Positions 18,709 through 28,000 of a stretch of 64,000 nucleotides of DNA are shown piece by piece. The first letter of the stretch is position 1. The number at the start of each line of letters is the position of its first letter. This DNA is from Bacteroidota bacterium (GTDB lineage Bacteria > Bacteroidota > Bacteroidia > Flavobacteriales > Weeksellaceae), in the NCBI GenBank assembly GCA_023422635.1, contig JAFAGO010000002.1:1-64000 (forward strand), written 5' to 3'. The position numbers and the translations under genes were made by a program. The notes under the pieces were generated by a model. It was not told where the DNA came from and did no database searches. It saw nothing but the letters and a program-made list of their open reading frames with translations.

Positions 18709-18780
18709 GCCGACGTAGCTCAGGGGTAGAGCGTTTCCTTGGTAAGGAAGAGGTCGTGAGTTCAAATCTCATCGTTGGCT
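18709..18780 (+). tRNA. tRNA-Thr (anticodon GGT)
   Basis: 72-nt cloverleaf: acceptor GCCGACG/CGTTGGC with one G-T pair, anticodon loop TTGGTAA (GGT), T loop AGTTCAAATCT. It complements the TGT isoacceptor 300 nt upstream. Confidence 0.96.
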
Positions 18781-18786
18781 CTTAAG

Positions 18787-18814
18787 TCTCTCAGTGTTTA
18801 CTGAGAGATTTTTT
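18787..18814 (+). terminator. terminator of the tRNA cluster
   Basis: A perfect 9-bp stem TCTCTCAGT (18787-18795) / ACTGAGAGA (18800-18808), 4-nt loop, followed by TTTTTTATTTT. Confidence 0.92.
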
Positions 18815-18854
18815 ATTTTCTTATCTTTTCTATTCTATTGGAAGAATTAAAACA

Positions 18855-18882
18855 GATCAAGTTTAAAGGGATCAAGTTTAAA
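18855..18882 (+). repeat. 13-bp tandem repeat
   Basis: GATCAAGTTTAAA occurs twice (18855-18867 and 18870-18882), 2 nt apart, just upstream of the transposase remnant. Confidence 0.7.
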
Positions 18883-18920
18883 AGTTGTGGAGGGAATTCG
18901 ATAAGTTTATTTTTGCATGG

Positions 18921-19509
18921 ATGAAAACAGAGGATTTATTGAAGCTCTTGCTTCCAGAATATTTGGTAGAACATTTTGACATCATCAAAGCTTTTGAAGA
19001 AGGAGAAGAACTTCTTCACATAGAGTTTGAAGAAAAAATTAGTATTCCCGAAGAGTATCAAAACAGGCAATTCCACTCCAAAGGTTTTTTACCCAGTATT
19101 ACCATTGAGGACTTTCCATTAACAGGAAAATATGTTAAACTCCACATCAAACGTTGTCGGTGGATAGATAAAGAAACCAATGAAGTTCTTCAAAGAGATT
19201 GGAATTTAATCGCAAAAGGAACTCGCATGACGACAGATTTTGCGTCTTTTTTAAAAGAAATCAGCCGATACTAAACCCTTAGATTGCAAAACAATAGCCG
19301 AAATGTATGGCGTTAATGGAAAGAAATTCCAACGTCAATACAAAAATAAAATCAGTGAGTTCAAAACTTGGGGAGAGAGAAAGCATGCAGAAGATTGGTT
19401 GATTTTCCCTGAAAATATTTCTCAAGAATTGTTCTTGATCCGATGTTCATGGCTTAGGGGTTCAGTAATTCTACGAAATATTTATTTTATCGGATTACCA
19501 CGTGAATAA
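18921..19509 (+). pseudogene. decayed ISAon1-family transposase, N-terminal region
   Basis: The first part (18921-19274, starting MKTEDLLKLLLPEYLVEHF) matches the N-terminal region protein of ISAon1-family insertion sequences, including the LHIKRCRW and TRMTTDFASFLKEISRY segments. The continuation (TIAEMYGVNGKKFQRQYK..HAEDWLIFPENISQEL) is in another frame from ~19276, and the expected DDE catalytic half is absent; after ~19440 similarity fades and the frame ends at 19509. In intact elements the two halves also lie in separate or shifted frames, so the first shift could be natural; the loss of the catalytic part is not. A TAnnTTTG box (18908-18915) precedes it. No terminal inverted repeats were recognised. 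It lies directly behind a tRNA cluster. Confidence 0.75.
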
Positions 19510-19844
19510 TTGTATGTCCTTCAAAATAGCTCAATGAACATTTTAGTTTTATCATATGTACATTAAATTACTTTCGTGCTTTCATAGAGGATAGAAAGAA
19601 AGAAGAAAATGTGGCGAATTTTTATTGTTCAAATAATTAACCTTATTTTATGAGTAATTGTAGGATTACGCTTGAAAAATAATATGTAAATTTGCATTAT
19701 TGGTTTGGTGAATATCCAGTTCGTAAATATTTGTATATCTATCTAAAAAGTTTTTTTGATAAAAAGTTTATCATATATAAAATTTCACTATATTTGCAGA
19801 CCGAAATTTTAAAATAATTAATAAAAAACAAATAATTTAAAATC
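19510..19844 (+). promoter_or_regulatory. tuf upstream region with two -7 boxes
   Basis: 335 nt without a gene. Two exact TAnnTTTG matches are seen: TAAATTTG (19687-19694) and TATATTTG (19789-19796), the latter 48 nt before the tuf ATG. Neither has a clear -33 TTG at standard spacing. Tandem promoters would suit a highly expressed gene; this is inference. Confidence 0.5.
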
Positions 19845-21032
19845 ATGGCAAAGGAAACGTTTAATCGTAACAAACCGCACTTGAACATTGGTACCATTGG
19901 TCACGTTGACCATGGTAAAACTACCTTGACTGCTGCTATTTCTAAAGTATTGTCAGATAAAGGTCTAGCTGAAAAGAAAGATTTCTCTTCTATTGACTCT
20001 GCTCCAGAAGAAAAAGAAAGAGGGATTACTATTAACACTGCTCACATCGAGTATGAAACTGAAAACAGACACTACGCTCACGTAGACTGTCCTGGTCACG
20101 CCGACTATGTAAAAAACATGGTAACTGGTGCTGCACAAATGGATGGAGCAATCCTTGTGGTTGCTGCAACTGATGGTCCAATGCCACAAACAAGAGAGCA
20201 CATTCTTCTTTGCCGTCAGGTAAACGTACCAAGAATTGTTGTTTTCATGAATAAAGTAGATATGGTTGATGATGCTGAACTTCTTGAGCTTGTTGAGCTT
20301 GAAGTAAGAGATCTTCTTTCTACTTATGAATATGATGGAGATAACTCTCCTGTAATCCAAGGTTCTGCTCTTGGTGGTCTTAACGGAGAACCAAAATGGG
20401 TGGAAAAAATTGAAGAACTTATGGCTGCTGTTGATACTTGGATCGAGCAACCAGTAAGAGATCAAGATAAGCCATTCTTGATGCCAATTGAAGATGTATT
20501 CTCAATTACTGGTCGTGGTACTGTAGCAACAGGACGTATCGAAGCTGGGGTAATCAACACTGGTGATCCAGTAGATATCGTAGGTATGGGTGATGAAAAA
20601 TTAACATCAACTGTAACTGGGGTAGAAATGTTCCGTAAAATCCTTGATAGAGGTGAAGCTGGTGATAACGTAGGTTTGTTGTTAAGAGGTATTGAAAAAA
20701 CCGATATCAAAAGAGGTATGGTTATCGCTAAACAAGGATCTGTAACTCCACACAAAAAATTCAAAGCAGAGGTTTATATCCTTTCTAAAGAAGAAGGAGG
20801 TCGTCACACTCCATTCCACAACAAATACCGTCCTCAGTTCTATGTAAGAACTACTGACGTTACAGGTGAAATCTTCTTACCAGAAGGTGTAGAAATGGTA
20901 ATGCCAGGGGATAACTTAACTATTACTGTTGAGTTGCTTCAACCAATCGCTCTTAACGTAGGTCTTAGATTTGCAATCAGAGAAGGTGGTAGAACAGTAG
21001 GTGCAGGTCAGGTAACTGAAATCATCGACTAA
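19845..21032 (+). CDS. tuf: elongation factor Tu
   Basis: 395 residues, full length. GTPase that delivers aminoacyl-tRNA to the ribosome. G1 is GHVDHGKT near residue 19, G3 is DCPGHADY, G4 is NKVD and G5 is the SAL motif; the two beta-barrel domains follow and the C-terminus ends GAGQVTEIID. Codon use is strongly biased and even, as expected for very high expression. A terminator hairpin follows before tRNA-Trp. Confidence 0.99.
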   Translation: MAKETFNRNKPHLNIGTIGHVDHGKTTLTAAISKVLSDKGLAEKKDFSSIDSAPEEKERGITINTAHIEYETENRHYAHVDCPGHADYVKNMVTGAAQMDGAILVVAATDGPMPQTREHILLCRQVNVPRIVVFMNKVDMVDDAELLELVELEVRDLLSTYEYDGDNSPVIQGSALGGLNGEPKWVEKIEELMAAVDTWIEQPVRDQDKPFLMPIEDVFSITGRGTVATGRIEAGVINTGDPVDIVGMGDEKLTSTVTGVEMFRKILDRGEAGDNVGLLLRGIEKTDIKRGMVIAKQGSVTPHKKFKAEVYILSKEEGGRHTPFHNKYRPQFYVRTTDVTGEIFLPEGVEMVMPGDNLTITVELLQPIALNVGLRFAIREGGRTVGAGQVTEIID

Positions 21033-21061
21033 TTCAAGACTTTACGTCTAAAAAATAAATA

Positions 21062-21098
21062 AAAAGCTTCCGTTAGGAAACACTTTCGGAAGCTTTTA
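21062..21098 (+). terminator. hairpin after tuf
   Basis: A perfect 11-bp stem AAAAGCTTCCG (21062-21072) / CGGAAGCTTTT (21087-21097). The T run is short (TTTT then AAC), so it may be leaky or an RNA-processing site, since tRNA-Trp and secE follow at once without an obvious new promoter. Confidence 0.65.
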
Positions 21099-21101
21099 AC
21101 T

Positions 21102-21172
21102 ACGGGCATCGTCCAATGGTAGGATACCGGTCTCCAAAACCGTTGATCAGGGTTCGAATCCTTGTGCCCGTG
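21102..21172 (+). tRNA. tRNA-Trp (anticodon CCA)
   Basis: 71-nt cloverleaf: acceptor ACGGGCA/TGCCCGT, discriminator G as expected for Trp, anticodon loop CTCCAAA (CCA), T loop GGTTCGAATCC. Lying between tuf and secE is the usual place in Bacteroidota. Confidence 0.97.
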
Positions 21173-21184
21173 CAAAAATTAATT

Positions 21185-21388
21185 ATGAGCTTAGTTGACT
21201 TTTTAAAAGGTTCTTACAACGAATTCAGAAACAAAGTAGAATGGCCAAAGTGGCCTGATCTACAATCTTCAACGATTGTAGTTACGGTGGCTACTGTAAT
21301 TCTGGCTCTATTTACTTTTGGAATCGATACTTTATTTAGTAAAGCAATCGCGAATATCTTGTCCATTTTTATCAACCTATTTAATTAA
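21185..21388 (+). CDS. secE: preprotein translocase subunit SecE
   Basis: 67 residues from ATG 21185, the short single-span form. The amphipathic N-terminal helix (FRNKVEWPKWPDLQSS) with its conserved WP motif is followed by one membrane segment (~30-55). It clamps SecY in the inner-membrane SecYEG channel. It is 12 nt after tRNA-Trp and 11 nt before nusG. An upstream in-frame start inside the tRNA is rejected. Confidence 0.95.
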   Translation: MSLVDFLKGSYNEFRNKVEWPKWPDLQSSTIVVTVATVILALFTFGIDTLFSKAIANILSIFINLFN

Positions 21389-21399
21389 ATTTTATAGCG

Positions 21400-21945
21400 A
21401 TGAGTGAATTGAAATGGTATGTGCTGAAATCCATCAGCGGACAAGAAAATAAAGTGAAAAACTACATCGAGAACGAGATGAAACGTCTTGGTTTCGAATC
21501 GTATGTTACCCAAGTGGTAATTCCGATGGAGAAGGTAATTCAAATCCGTAACGGAAAAAAAACACTTAAAGAAAAACCTTTTTATCCTGGATATTTAATG
21601 GTTGAAGCTAATTTAATTGGTGAAATTCCGCACATTATTAAGAATCTTCCAGGTGTAATTTCCTTTTTAAGTTTAACCAAAGGCGGAGATCCTGTACCGA
21701 TGCGTAAAGCAGAAGTAGATAGAATGCTTGGTAAAGCCGACGAATTATCAGAATTTGCTGTGGATATGGCAATCCCATATATGGTTGGCGAAAATGTAAA
21801 AGTTATTGATGGACCATTTAATGGATTTAATGGTACTGTTGAAAGAATCTTGGAAGACAAGAAAAAGCTTGAAGTATCAGTCCTTATTTTCGGTAGAAAA
21901 ACACCAATGGAACTTAGCTTTATGCAAGTAGAAAAAGTTGGATAA
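21400..21945 (+). CDS. nusG: transcription termination/antitermination protein NusG
   Basis: 181 residues, normal length. NGN domain at ~1-115 (LKWYVLKSISGQENKVKNYI and the KPFYPGYLMVE segment) and a C-terminal KOW domain (VKVIDGPFNGFNGTVERI). It binds RNA polymerase at the beta' clamp and links it to Rho or the ribosome. It is the last gene of the tRNA-Trp-secE-nusG unit; a terminator follows. Confidence 0.98.
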   Translation: MSELKWYVLKSISGQENKVKNYIENEMKRLGFESYVTQVVIPMEKVIQIRNGKKTLKEKPFYPGYLMVEANLIGEIPHIIKNLPGVISFLSLTKGGDPVPMRKAEVDRMLGKADELSEFAVDMAIPYMVGENVKVIDGPFNGFNGTVERILEDKKKLEVSVLIFGRKTPMELSFMQVEKVG

Positions 21946-21970
21946 TCGAAATAAGTACGATAAAAATATA

Positions 21971-22000
21971 AAGCCGCTCAAGTAGAGTGGCTTTTTTTTA
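21971..22000 (+). terminator. rho-independent terminator after nusG
   Basis: A 9-bp stem AAGCCGCTC (21971-21979) / GAGTGGCTT (21985-21993) with one G-T pair, AAGTA loop and an eight-T run. Confidence 0.9.
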
Positions 22001-22286
22001 ATTCTTTTTTATTGAATTTACTTTGGAAAAATACAATCATTTTAAATCATATTAGTTACAACATAAAATAAATTTGCTCACTAATCATCAATACGTTTTT
22101 TTTTGAAAAATGCTATAGATATTAGTTTTTTTGATTCTAACCAAAATTCATTTTGCAGAAAAGAAGCAGTTTGTGTAGAATTGAAAGTTTTTTTTGGTGA
22201 GTGATTATCCTCATTTTGTTTTTTTGATTTATCCATTCAACTTGCTTGTATTTTCTTTTTAATTCTGAAATTTAATAACTTAGGTA
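22001..22286. other. AT-rich intergenic region before the rplK promoter
   Basis: About 290 nt with several T runs between the nusG terminator and the rplK promoter. No gene, tRNA or convincing hairpin is seen. Confidence 0.5.
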
Positions 22287-22317
22287 TTTGTTATTCCGGA
22301 AAATATTCATACTTTTG
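22287..22317 (+). promoter_or_regulatory. promoter of the rplKAJL-rpoBC region
   Basis: TTTG (22287-22290), exactly 19 nt, TACTTTTG (22310-22317): a perfect -33/-7 pair. The predicted start leaves a ~90-nt leader before rplK, where an L1 target could lie. Confidence 0.85.
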
Positions 22318-22414
22318 CAATCCGAAAAGTGGGTTCGCGAAATGTGAGTGATGCAACCTGCTGAATAATAAATGCTTCCAAACTCATTTATATTCAAAAT
22401 TTAAAAAATTTAAA

Positions 22415-22858
22415 ATGGCTAAGAAAGTCTTTAAAATGGTAAAACTTCAGGTGAAAGGTGGCGCTGCCAACCCTTCTCCACCAGTAGGTCCAGCTTTGGG
22501 TTCAGCAGGGGTGAACATCATGGAGTTTTGTAAACAATTTAACGGAAGAACTCAAGATAAGCCAGGCCAAGTTTTACCTGTAGTAATTACAGTGTACGAA
22601 GACAAATCTTTTGAATTCGTTATTAAAACTCCTCCTGCTGCGGTTCAACTTATGGGTGCTGCTAAAATTAAAGGAGGTTCTGGTGAACCTAACCGTAACA
22701 AAGTGGGATCTGTATCTTGGGATCAAGTAAAAACAATTGCTGAAGATAAAATGGGAGATTTAAACTGCTTCACATTGGATTCTGCAATGAGTATGGTCGC
22801 TGGAACAGCTCGTTCTATGGGATTAAAAGTAACAGGAACTAAACCGGCTAACGCGTAA
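22415..22858 (+). CDS. rplK: ribosomal protein L11
   Basis: 147 residues. Binds the GTPase-associated centre of 23S rRNA. The N-terminal Pro-rich segment (PSPPVGPALGSAGVNIMEFCK) and the C-terminal RNA-binding domain ending with GTARSMGLKVTG are both typical. First gene of the L11 operon, 11 nt before rplA. Confidence 0.99.
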   Translation: MAKKVFKMVKLQVKGGAANPSPPVGPALGSAGVNIMEFCKQFNGRTQDKPGQVLPVVITVYEDKSFEFVIKTPPAAVQLMGAAKIKGGSGEPNRNKVGSVSWDQVKTIAEDKMGDLNCFTLDSAMSMVAGTARSMGLKVTGTKPANA

Positions 22859-22869
22859 AAATTGAAGAA

Positions 22870-23562
22870 ATGGCAAAATTGACAAAGAAACAAAAAGAAG
22901 CGTTAAGCAAATTAGAGAAAGGAAAATTCTACAATCTTGATGAAGCTTCTGCTCTTGTAAAAGAAGTGAATACTGCAAAATTTGATGCTTCCGTAGATAT
23001 CGCTGTTCGTTTAGGGGTAGACCCAAGAAAAGCAAACCAAATGGTAAGAGGTGTAGTTTCTCTTCCTCATGGTACAGGTAAAGACGTAAGAGTTTTGGCC
23101 TTAGTAACACCAGATAAAGAAGCTGAAGCAAAAGAAGCTGGAGCAGATTATGTAGGTCTTGATGAATATCTTCAGAAAATTAAAGAAGGTTGGACAGATG
23201 TTGACGTTATCGTTACAATGCCAGCAGTAATGGGGAAATTAGGACCATTGGGTAGAATTTTAGGACCAAGAGGTCTTATGCCAAACCCAAAATCCGGAAC
23301 CGTTACCATGGAAATCGGTAAAGCAGTATCTGAAGTAAAAGCTGGTAAAATCGACTTTAAAGTAGATAAATACGGTATCGTGCATGCTGGAATCGGAAAA
23401 GTATCTTTCGATGCAGACAAACTTAAAGAAAATGCACAAGAACTTATTCAGACTTTAATTAAAATGAAACCAACAGCTGCAAAAGGGGTGTATGTAAAAA
23501 GCATTTATCTTTCTACAACAATGAGCCCAGGTGTAGCTATTGATACTAAATCTGTAAACTAA
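22870..23562 (+). CDS. rplA: ribosomal protein L1
   Basis: 230 residues, full length. Forms the L1 stalk and represses its own operon in many bacteria. The signature GPRGLMPNPKSGTVT is present. It lies between rplK and rplJ with short gaps (11 and 14 nt), so it is cotranscribed with them. Confidence 0.99.
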   Translation: MAKLTKKQKEALSKLEKGKFYNLDEASALVKEVNTAKFDASVDIAVRLGVDPRKANQMVRGVVSLPHGTGKDVRVLALVTPDKEAEAKEAGADYVGLDEYLQKIKEGWTDVDVIVTMPAVMGKLGPLGRILGPRGLMPNPKSGTVTMEIGKAVSEVKAGKIDFKVDKYGIVHAGIGKVSFDADKLKENAQELIQTLIKMKPTAAKGVYVKSIYLSTTMSPGVAIDTKSVN

Positions 23563-23576
23563 AATCTGAAAGAGAC

Positions 23577-24128
23577 ATGACAAAAGACCAAAAAGTTGTA
23601 GCAATACAAGAAATAAAAGATCTTCTGCAAGATGCAAAAAATGTATACGTTGCAGATCTTGAAGGATTGAATGCATCTCAAACTTCAGATTTCAGAAGAC
23701 AGGCTTTCAAAAATAACATCACTGTAAAAGTGGTTAAAAATACATTGCTTCAAAAAGCAATGGAACAAATTGAAGGTGTAGATTTTGCTGAAATGTTTGA
23801 ATCATTCAAAGGAAACTCCGTATTGATGATTTCAGAAACGGCAAACGGACCTGCAAAACTGATCAAAGGTTTTAGAAAAGCAGCCGAAAAGCCAGCATTG
23901 AAATCTGCATACTTGCAAGAAACATTCTACGTGGGTGACGAAAATCTTGATACTTTGGCAAGCATCAAATCTAAAGAAGAAATGCTTGGTGAAATCATCG
24001 GATTACTTCAATCGCCAATCCAACGTTTGGTTTCTGCTTTGCAAAACAAATCAGAAGGTGAAGCTAATGCTGAAGAAGCAGCTGCTCCTGCTGAAGCAAC
24101 AGAAGGTGAAGCTCCTGCTGCTGAATAA
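23577..24128 (+). CDS. rplJ: ribosomal protein L10
   Basis: 183 residues. Base of the L7/L12 stalk. N-terminal rRNA-binding domain to ~130 and a C-terminal helix that holds L7/L12 dimers; the last ~25 residues are an Ala/Glu-rich tail (EANAEEAAAPAEATEGEA), common in Bacteroidota L10. Only 14 nt separate it from rplA, so a large L10 leader like that of E. coli has no room here. Confidence 0.98.
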   Translation: MTKDQKVVAIQEIKDLLQDAKNVYVADLEGLNASQTSDFRRQAFKNNITVKVVKNTLLQKAMEQIEGVDFAEMFESFKGNSVLMISETANGPAKLIKGFRKAAEKPALKSAYLQETFYVGDENLDTLASIKSKEEMLGEIIGLLQSPIQRLVSALQNKSEGEANAEEAAAPAEATEGEAPAAE

Positions 24129-24173
24129 TTACACTCAAAAAAATAAATACATAATCAACAAAAACATTACAAA

Positions 24174-24542
24174 ATGTCAGATTTAAAAAATTTAGCGGAA
24201 ACGCTAGTAAACCTTACAGTAAAAGACGTTAACGAATTAGCTGCTATCCTTAAAGATGAGTACGGAATTGAACCAGCTGCTGCTGCAGTTGTAGTTTCAG
24301 GTGGTGCTGCTGGTGAAGCTGCGGAAGAAAAAACTGAATTCGACGTAATCCTTAAATCAGCTGGTGCTTCTAAATTAGCTGTTGTTAAATTAGTAAAAGA
24401 TCTTACAGGTCTTGGACTTAAAGAAGCGAAAGACGTAGTTGATGGAGCTCCTTCTCCAGTTAAAACTGGAATCTCCAAAGACGAAGCTGAAGCACTTAAA
24501 AAACAACTTGAAGAAGCTGGTGCTGAAGTTGAATTGAAATAA
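24174..24542 (+). CDS. rplL: ribosomal protein L7/L12
   Basis: 122 residues. N-terminal dimerisation helix, Ala/Gly hinge (AAAVVVSGGAAGEAA) and globular C-terminal domain (KLAVVKLVKDLTGLGLKEAK) that recruits translational GTPases. A strong terminator follows, separating it from rpoB. Confidence 0.99.
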   Translation: MSDLKNLAETLVNLTVKDVNELAAILKDEYGIEPAAAAVVVSGGAAGEAAEEKTEFDVILKSAGASKLAVVKLVKDLTGLGLKEAKDVVDGAPSPVKTGISKDEAEALKKQLEEAGAEVELK

Positions 24543-24565
24543 GTATCAATTTCAATGATATACAG

Positions 24566-24592
24566 ATCCCCTCATTGCGAGGGGATTTTTTT
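24566..24592 (+). terminator. terminator/attenuator between rplL and rpoB
   Basis: A perfect 8-bp stem ATCCCCTC (24566-24573) / GAGGGGAT (24579-24586), 5-nt loop, T run. In this position it probably lowers rpoBC transcription relative to the ribosomal genes. Confidence 0.92.
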
Positions 24593-24664
24593 ATTGATGT
24601 TTCTTACCTATTTTCATTCTTTTAAAATTTAGAATGAACATTTTTATTTTTAATAAAAAAGATG

Positions 24665-24672
24665 TATCTTTG
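24665..24672 (+). promoter_or_regulatory. -7 box for rpoB
   Basis: TATCTTTG fits TAnnTTTG. It would give rpoBC its own promoter with a leader of ~330 nt. No clear -33 TTG is present. Confidence 0.5.
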
Positions 24673-25006
24673 CAGTTCTTTTGGCGCAAATAATTGTTTT
24701 TAACCTGTAAATAGAATAGATCAACTCTTTCAGAAATTGAAAGGGATTTTGTGTTTATAGGTATTTCAGTGCATTTCGTCAAAAAAAATAAAAATATTTT
24801 GCACTACTCCGTGAAAAGATATACCGGCGTTGCAGTTAGAGAAGATTTGAGAATAAAGAACAAAGAATAAAGACAAAAAACTCATCGTTTTCAAAAACTT
24901 AAGCGCCAAAATAAGTAGTCTTTCCTCTTTTATCTTACCTCTTTTATCTACTCTGATATTTTTTAGTGAAAACCAAAATATTTTTTAACCCTTTCCTAAA
25001 CATTTT
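24673..25006 (+). promoter_or_regulatory. long rpoB leader with complementary segments
   Basis: 334 nt without a gene. TTTTGGCGC (24679-24687) is exactly complementary to GCGCCAAAA (24903-24911). A purine arm (24849-24874) can pair imperfectly with a pyrimidine arm (24918-24954, containing two CTCTTTTATCT-like units). The role is unknown. Confidence 0.45.
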
Positions 25007-28000
25007 ATGAGTACAAAAACGAAAACTCAGGAAAATCAAAGAATTAATTTCTCGTCTCTAAAGGGGAAAATTATTACTCCGGATTTTTTGGATGTTCAGT
25101 TGGAATCTTTTAAAGATTTTTTCCAATTAGATACCCTTCCAGAAGATCGTAGAAATGAAGGTTTATTTAAAACTTTTCAAGAAAATTTTCCAATTACAGA
25201 CTCAAGAAACCAATTCGTTCTTGAATTTCTGGATTATTTAGTCGACTCTCCTCGTTATTCAATCGATGAATGCGTTGAAAGAGGTCTTACCTATTCCGTT
25301 CCGTTAAAAGCAAGATTAAAATTGTATTGTACGGACCCGGAACATGAAGACTTCCAAACCGTAATCCAAGATGTGTATTTAGGGCCTGTGCCTTATATGA
25401 CAGCATCTGGATCTTTCATTATTAATGGTGCAGAACGTGTTATCGTAACCCAATTGCACCGTTCGCCAGGGGTATTCTTCGGACAAACCTATCACGCGAA
25501 TGGTACTAAATTGTATTATTCAAGAATTATCCCTTTCAAAGGATCTTGGATGGAATTTACTACCGACATCAATAATGTGATGTATGCGTATATCGACCGT
25601 AAGAAAAAATTACCTTTAACCACTTTATTAAGAGCTATCGGATATGAATCCGATAAAGATATTCTTCAACTTTTCGATTTAGCAGAAGAGGTTAAAGTAA
25701 CCAAAGCTAATTTGAAAAAAGTAGAAGGTAGAACTTTAGCTGCAAGAGTTTTGAATACTTGGTTCGAAGATTTCGTAGATGAAGATACCGGTGAAGTAGT
25801 TTCTATCGAAAGAAATGAAATTATCTTGGATCGTGAAACTGTTCTTGAAAAAGACAATATCGATTCAATTCTTGATTCTGGAGTGAAATCAATTTTGATT
25901 CATAAAGAAAATTCAAACGAATTCTCAATCATTCAGAACACCCTTCAAAAAGACCCTACAAACTCTGAAAAAGAAGCTGTAGAATACATCTACCGTCAGT
26001 TGCGTAATGCAGATCCACCAGATGAGGAAACAGCAAGAGGAATTATTGAAAAACTCTTCTTCTCCGAACAAAGATATTCTTTAGGTGAAGTAGGACGTTA
26101 CAGATTAAATAAAAAATTAAACCTTAATATTCCTGAAGATATTGAAGTTTTAACCAAAGACGATATTATTGCAATCGTTCGCCACCTTATTGAATTGGCG
26201 AATTCGAAAGCGGAAGTTGATGATATCGACCACCTTTCCAACAGAAGAATTAAAACCGTTGGCGAGCAATTAGCAGGTCAGTTTGGTGTTGGTCTTTCAA
26301 GAATTGCAAGAACAATTCGCGAAAGAATGAACGTTCGTGATAACGAAATTTTTACCCCGGTTGATTTGGTAAATGCCAAAACTTTAACCTCAGTTATTAA
26401 TTCATTCTTCGGAACCAACCAGCTATCTCAGTTCATGGATCAAACCAATCCACTTTCTGAGATCACCCACAAACGTAGATTATCTGCACTAGGGCCTGGT
26501 GGACTTTCAAGAGAAAGAGCAGGTTTCGAGGTTCGAGATGTTCACCATACACACTATGGTCGTATTTGTCCGATCGAAACTCCGGAAGGGCCAAACATTG
26601 GTTTGATTTCCTCACTTGGGATTTTTGCTAAAATTAACAACTTAGGTTTCATCGAAACTCCTTATCGTAAAGCTATCGATGGTAAAGTAGATCTTAATGC
26701 AGATCCAATTTACTTAAATGCTGAAGATGAAGAAAGTAAAGTTATTGCACAAGCAAACGTTGAAATGACGGATGATGGAACCATCTCTACAGATCGTGTA
26801 ATTGCACGTTTGGATGGTGATTATCCTGTTGTTGAACCAAACCAAGTGGATTTAATCGATGTAGCACCAAACCAAATCTCTGGTATTTCTGCATCGCTAA
26901 TTCCATTCCTAGAACATGATGATGCGAACCGTGCATTGATGGGATCTAACATGATGCGTCAAGCCGTTCCATTATTGCAGCCACAAGCTCCAGTTGTAGG
27001 TACAGGTCTTGAAAAACAAGTTGCAGCAGATTCTAGAATTCTAATCAATGCTGAAGGTAGAGGAGTTGTTGAATATGTAGATGCAGCTAAAATCACCATT
27101 AAATACGATAGAACGGATGATGAAGCCTTGGTTTCTTTCGATAATGGAGTGAAAACCTATAAACTTCCGAAATTCAGAAAAACCAACCAAAGTACAACCA
27201 TTACTTTGAAACCAATCGTAAGAGTTGGCGACATTGTAGAAAAAGGACAAGTGCTTTGTGGTGGTTATGCGACTGAAAACGGAGAATTAGCTTTGGGTAG
27301 AAACCTTGTTGTAGCCTTCATGCCTTGGAAAGGGTATAATTTTGAGGATGCAATCGTAATCAACGAAAAAGTAGTTCGTAACGACTGGTTTACTTCAATC
27401 CACGTGGATGAATATACCCTTGAAGTTCGTGATACTAAACTGGGTATGGAAGAATTAACTTCAGATATTCCAAACGTATCCGAAGAAGCAACCAAAGATC
27501 TTGACGAAAACGGAATGATCCGCATTGGTGCAGAAGTGAAGCCTGGAGATATCATGATTGGTAAAATTACTCCAAAAGGAGAATCCGATCCAACTCCGGA
27601 AGAAAAACTCCTACGTGCCATCTTCGGTGATAAAGCTGGTGATGTAAAAGATGCCTCACTAAAAGCCGATTCTTCATTAAGAGGTGTGGTGATCAACAAA
27701 AAACTCTTCTCTAGAAACATTAAAGACAAAAAGAAAAGAGCGGAAGAAAAATTAAAGCTGGAAGAAATCGAAAACGGATACAAAGATAAATTCGACGAAC
27801 TTCGTAATACTTTAATTGAAAAACTGAACTCAATCGTTAACGGAAAAACTTCACAAGGCGTAATGAACGATCTTGAAGAAGAAGTAATCTCTAAAGGCGC
27901 AAAATTCACTTTGAAATTGCTTCAGTCTGTTGAAGATTATGTAAATATTTCTGGTTCTGATTGGACAGTAGATAACGATAAAAATGATTTGATCAAACAG

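Noticed and set aside
19303..19509. A separate 68-codon gene after the transposase fragment
   Set aside because: Its first ~45 residues continue the ISAon1 N-region, so it is part of the same decayed transposase.
19965..20465. A 166-codon frame antisense to tuf
   Set aside because: It is a by-product of the strong codon bias of tuf; it has no protein-like features.
27265..27909. A 214-codon open frame antisense to rpoB
   Set aside because: It is the mirror of the well-conserved beta-subunit codons, with Ser/Phe-rich composition and no recognisable domain or promoter.
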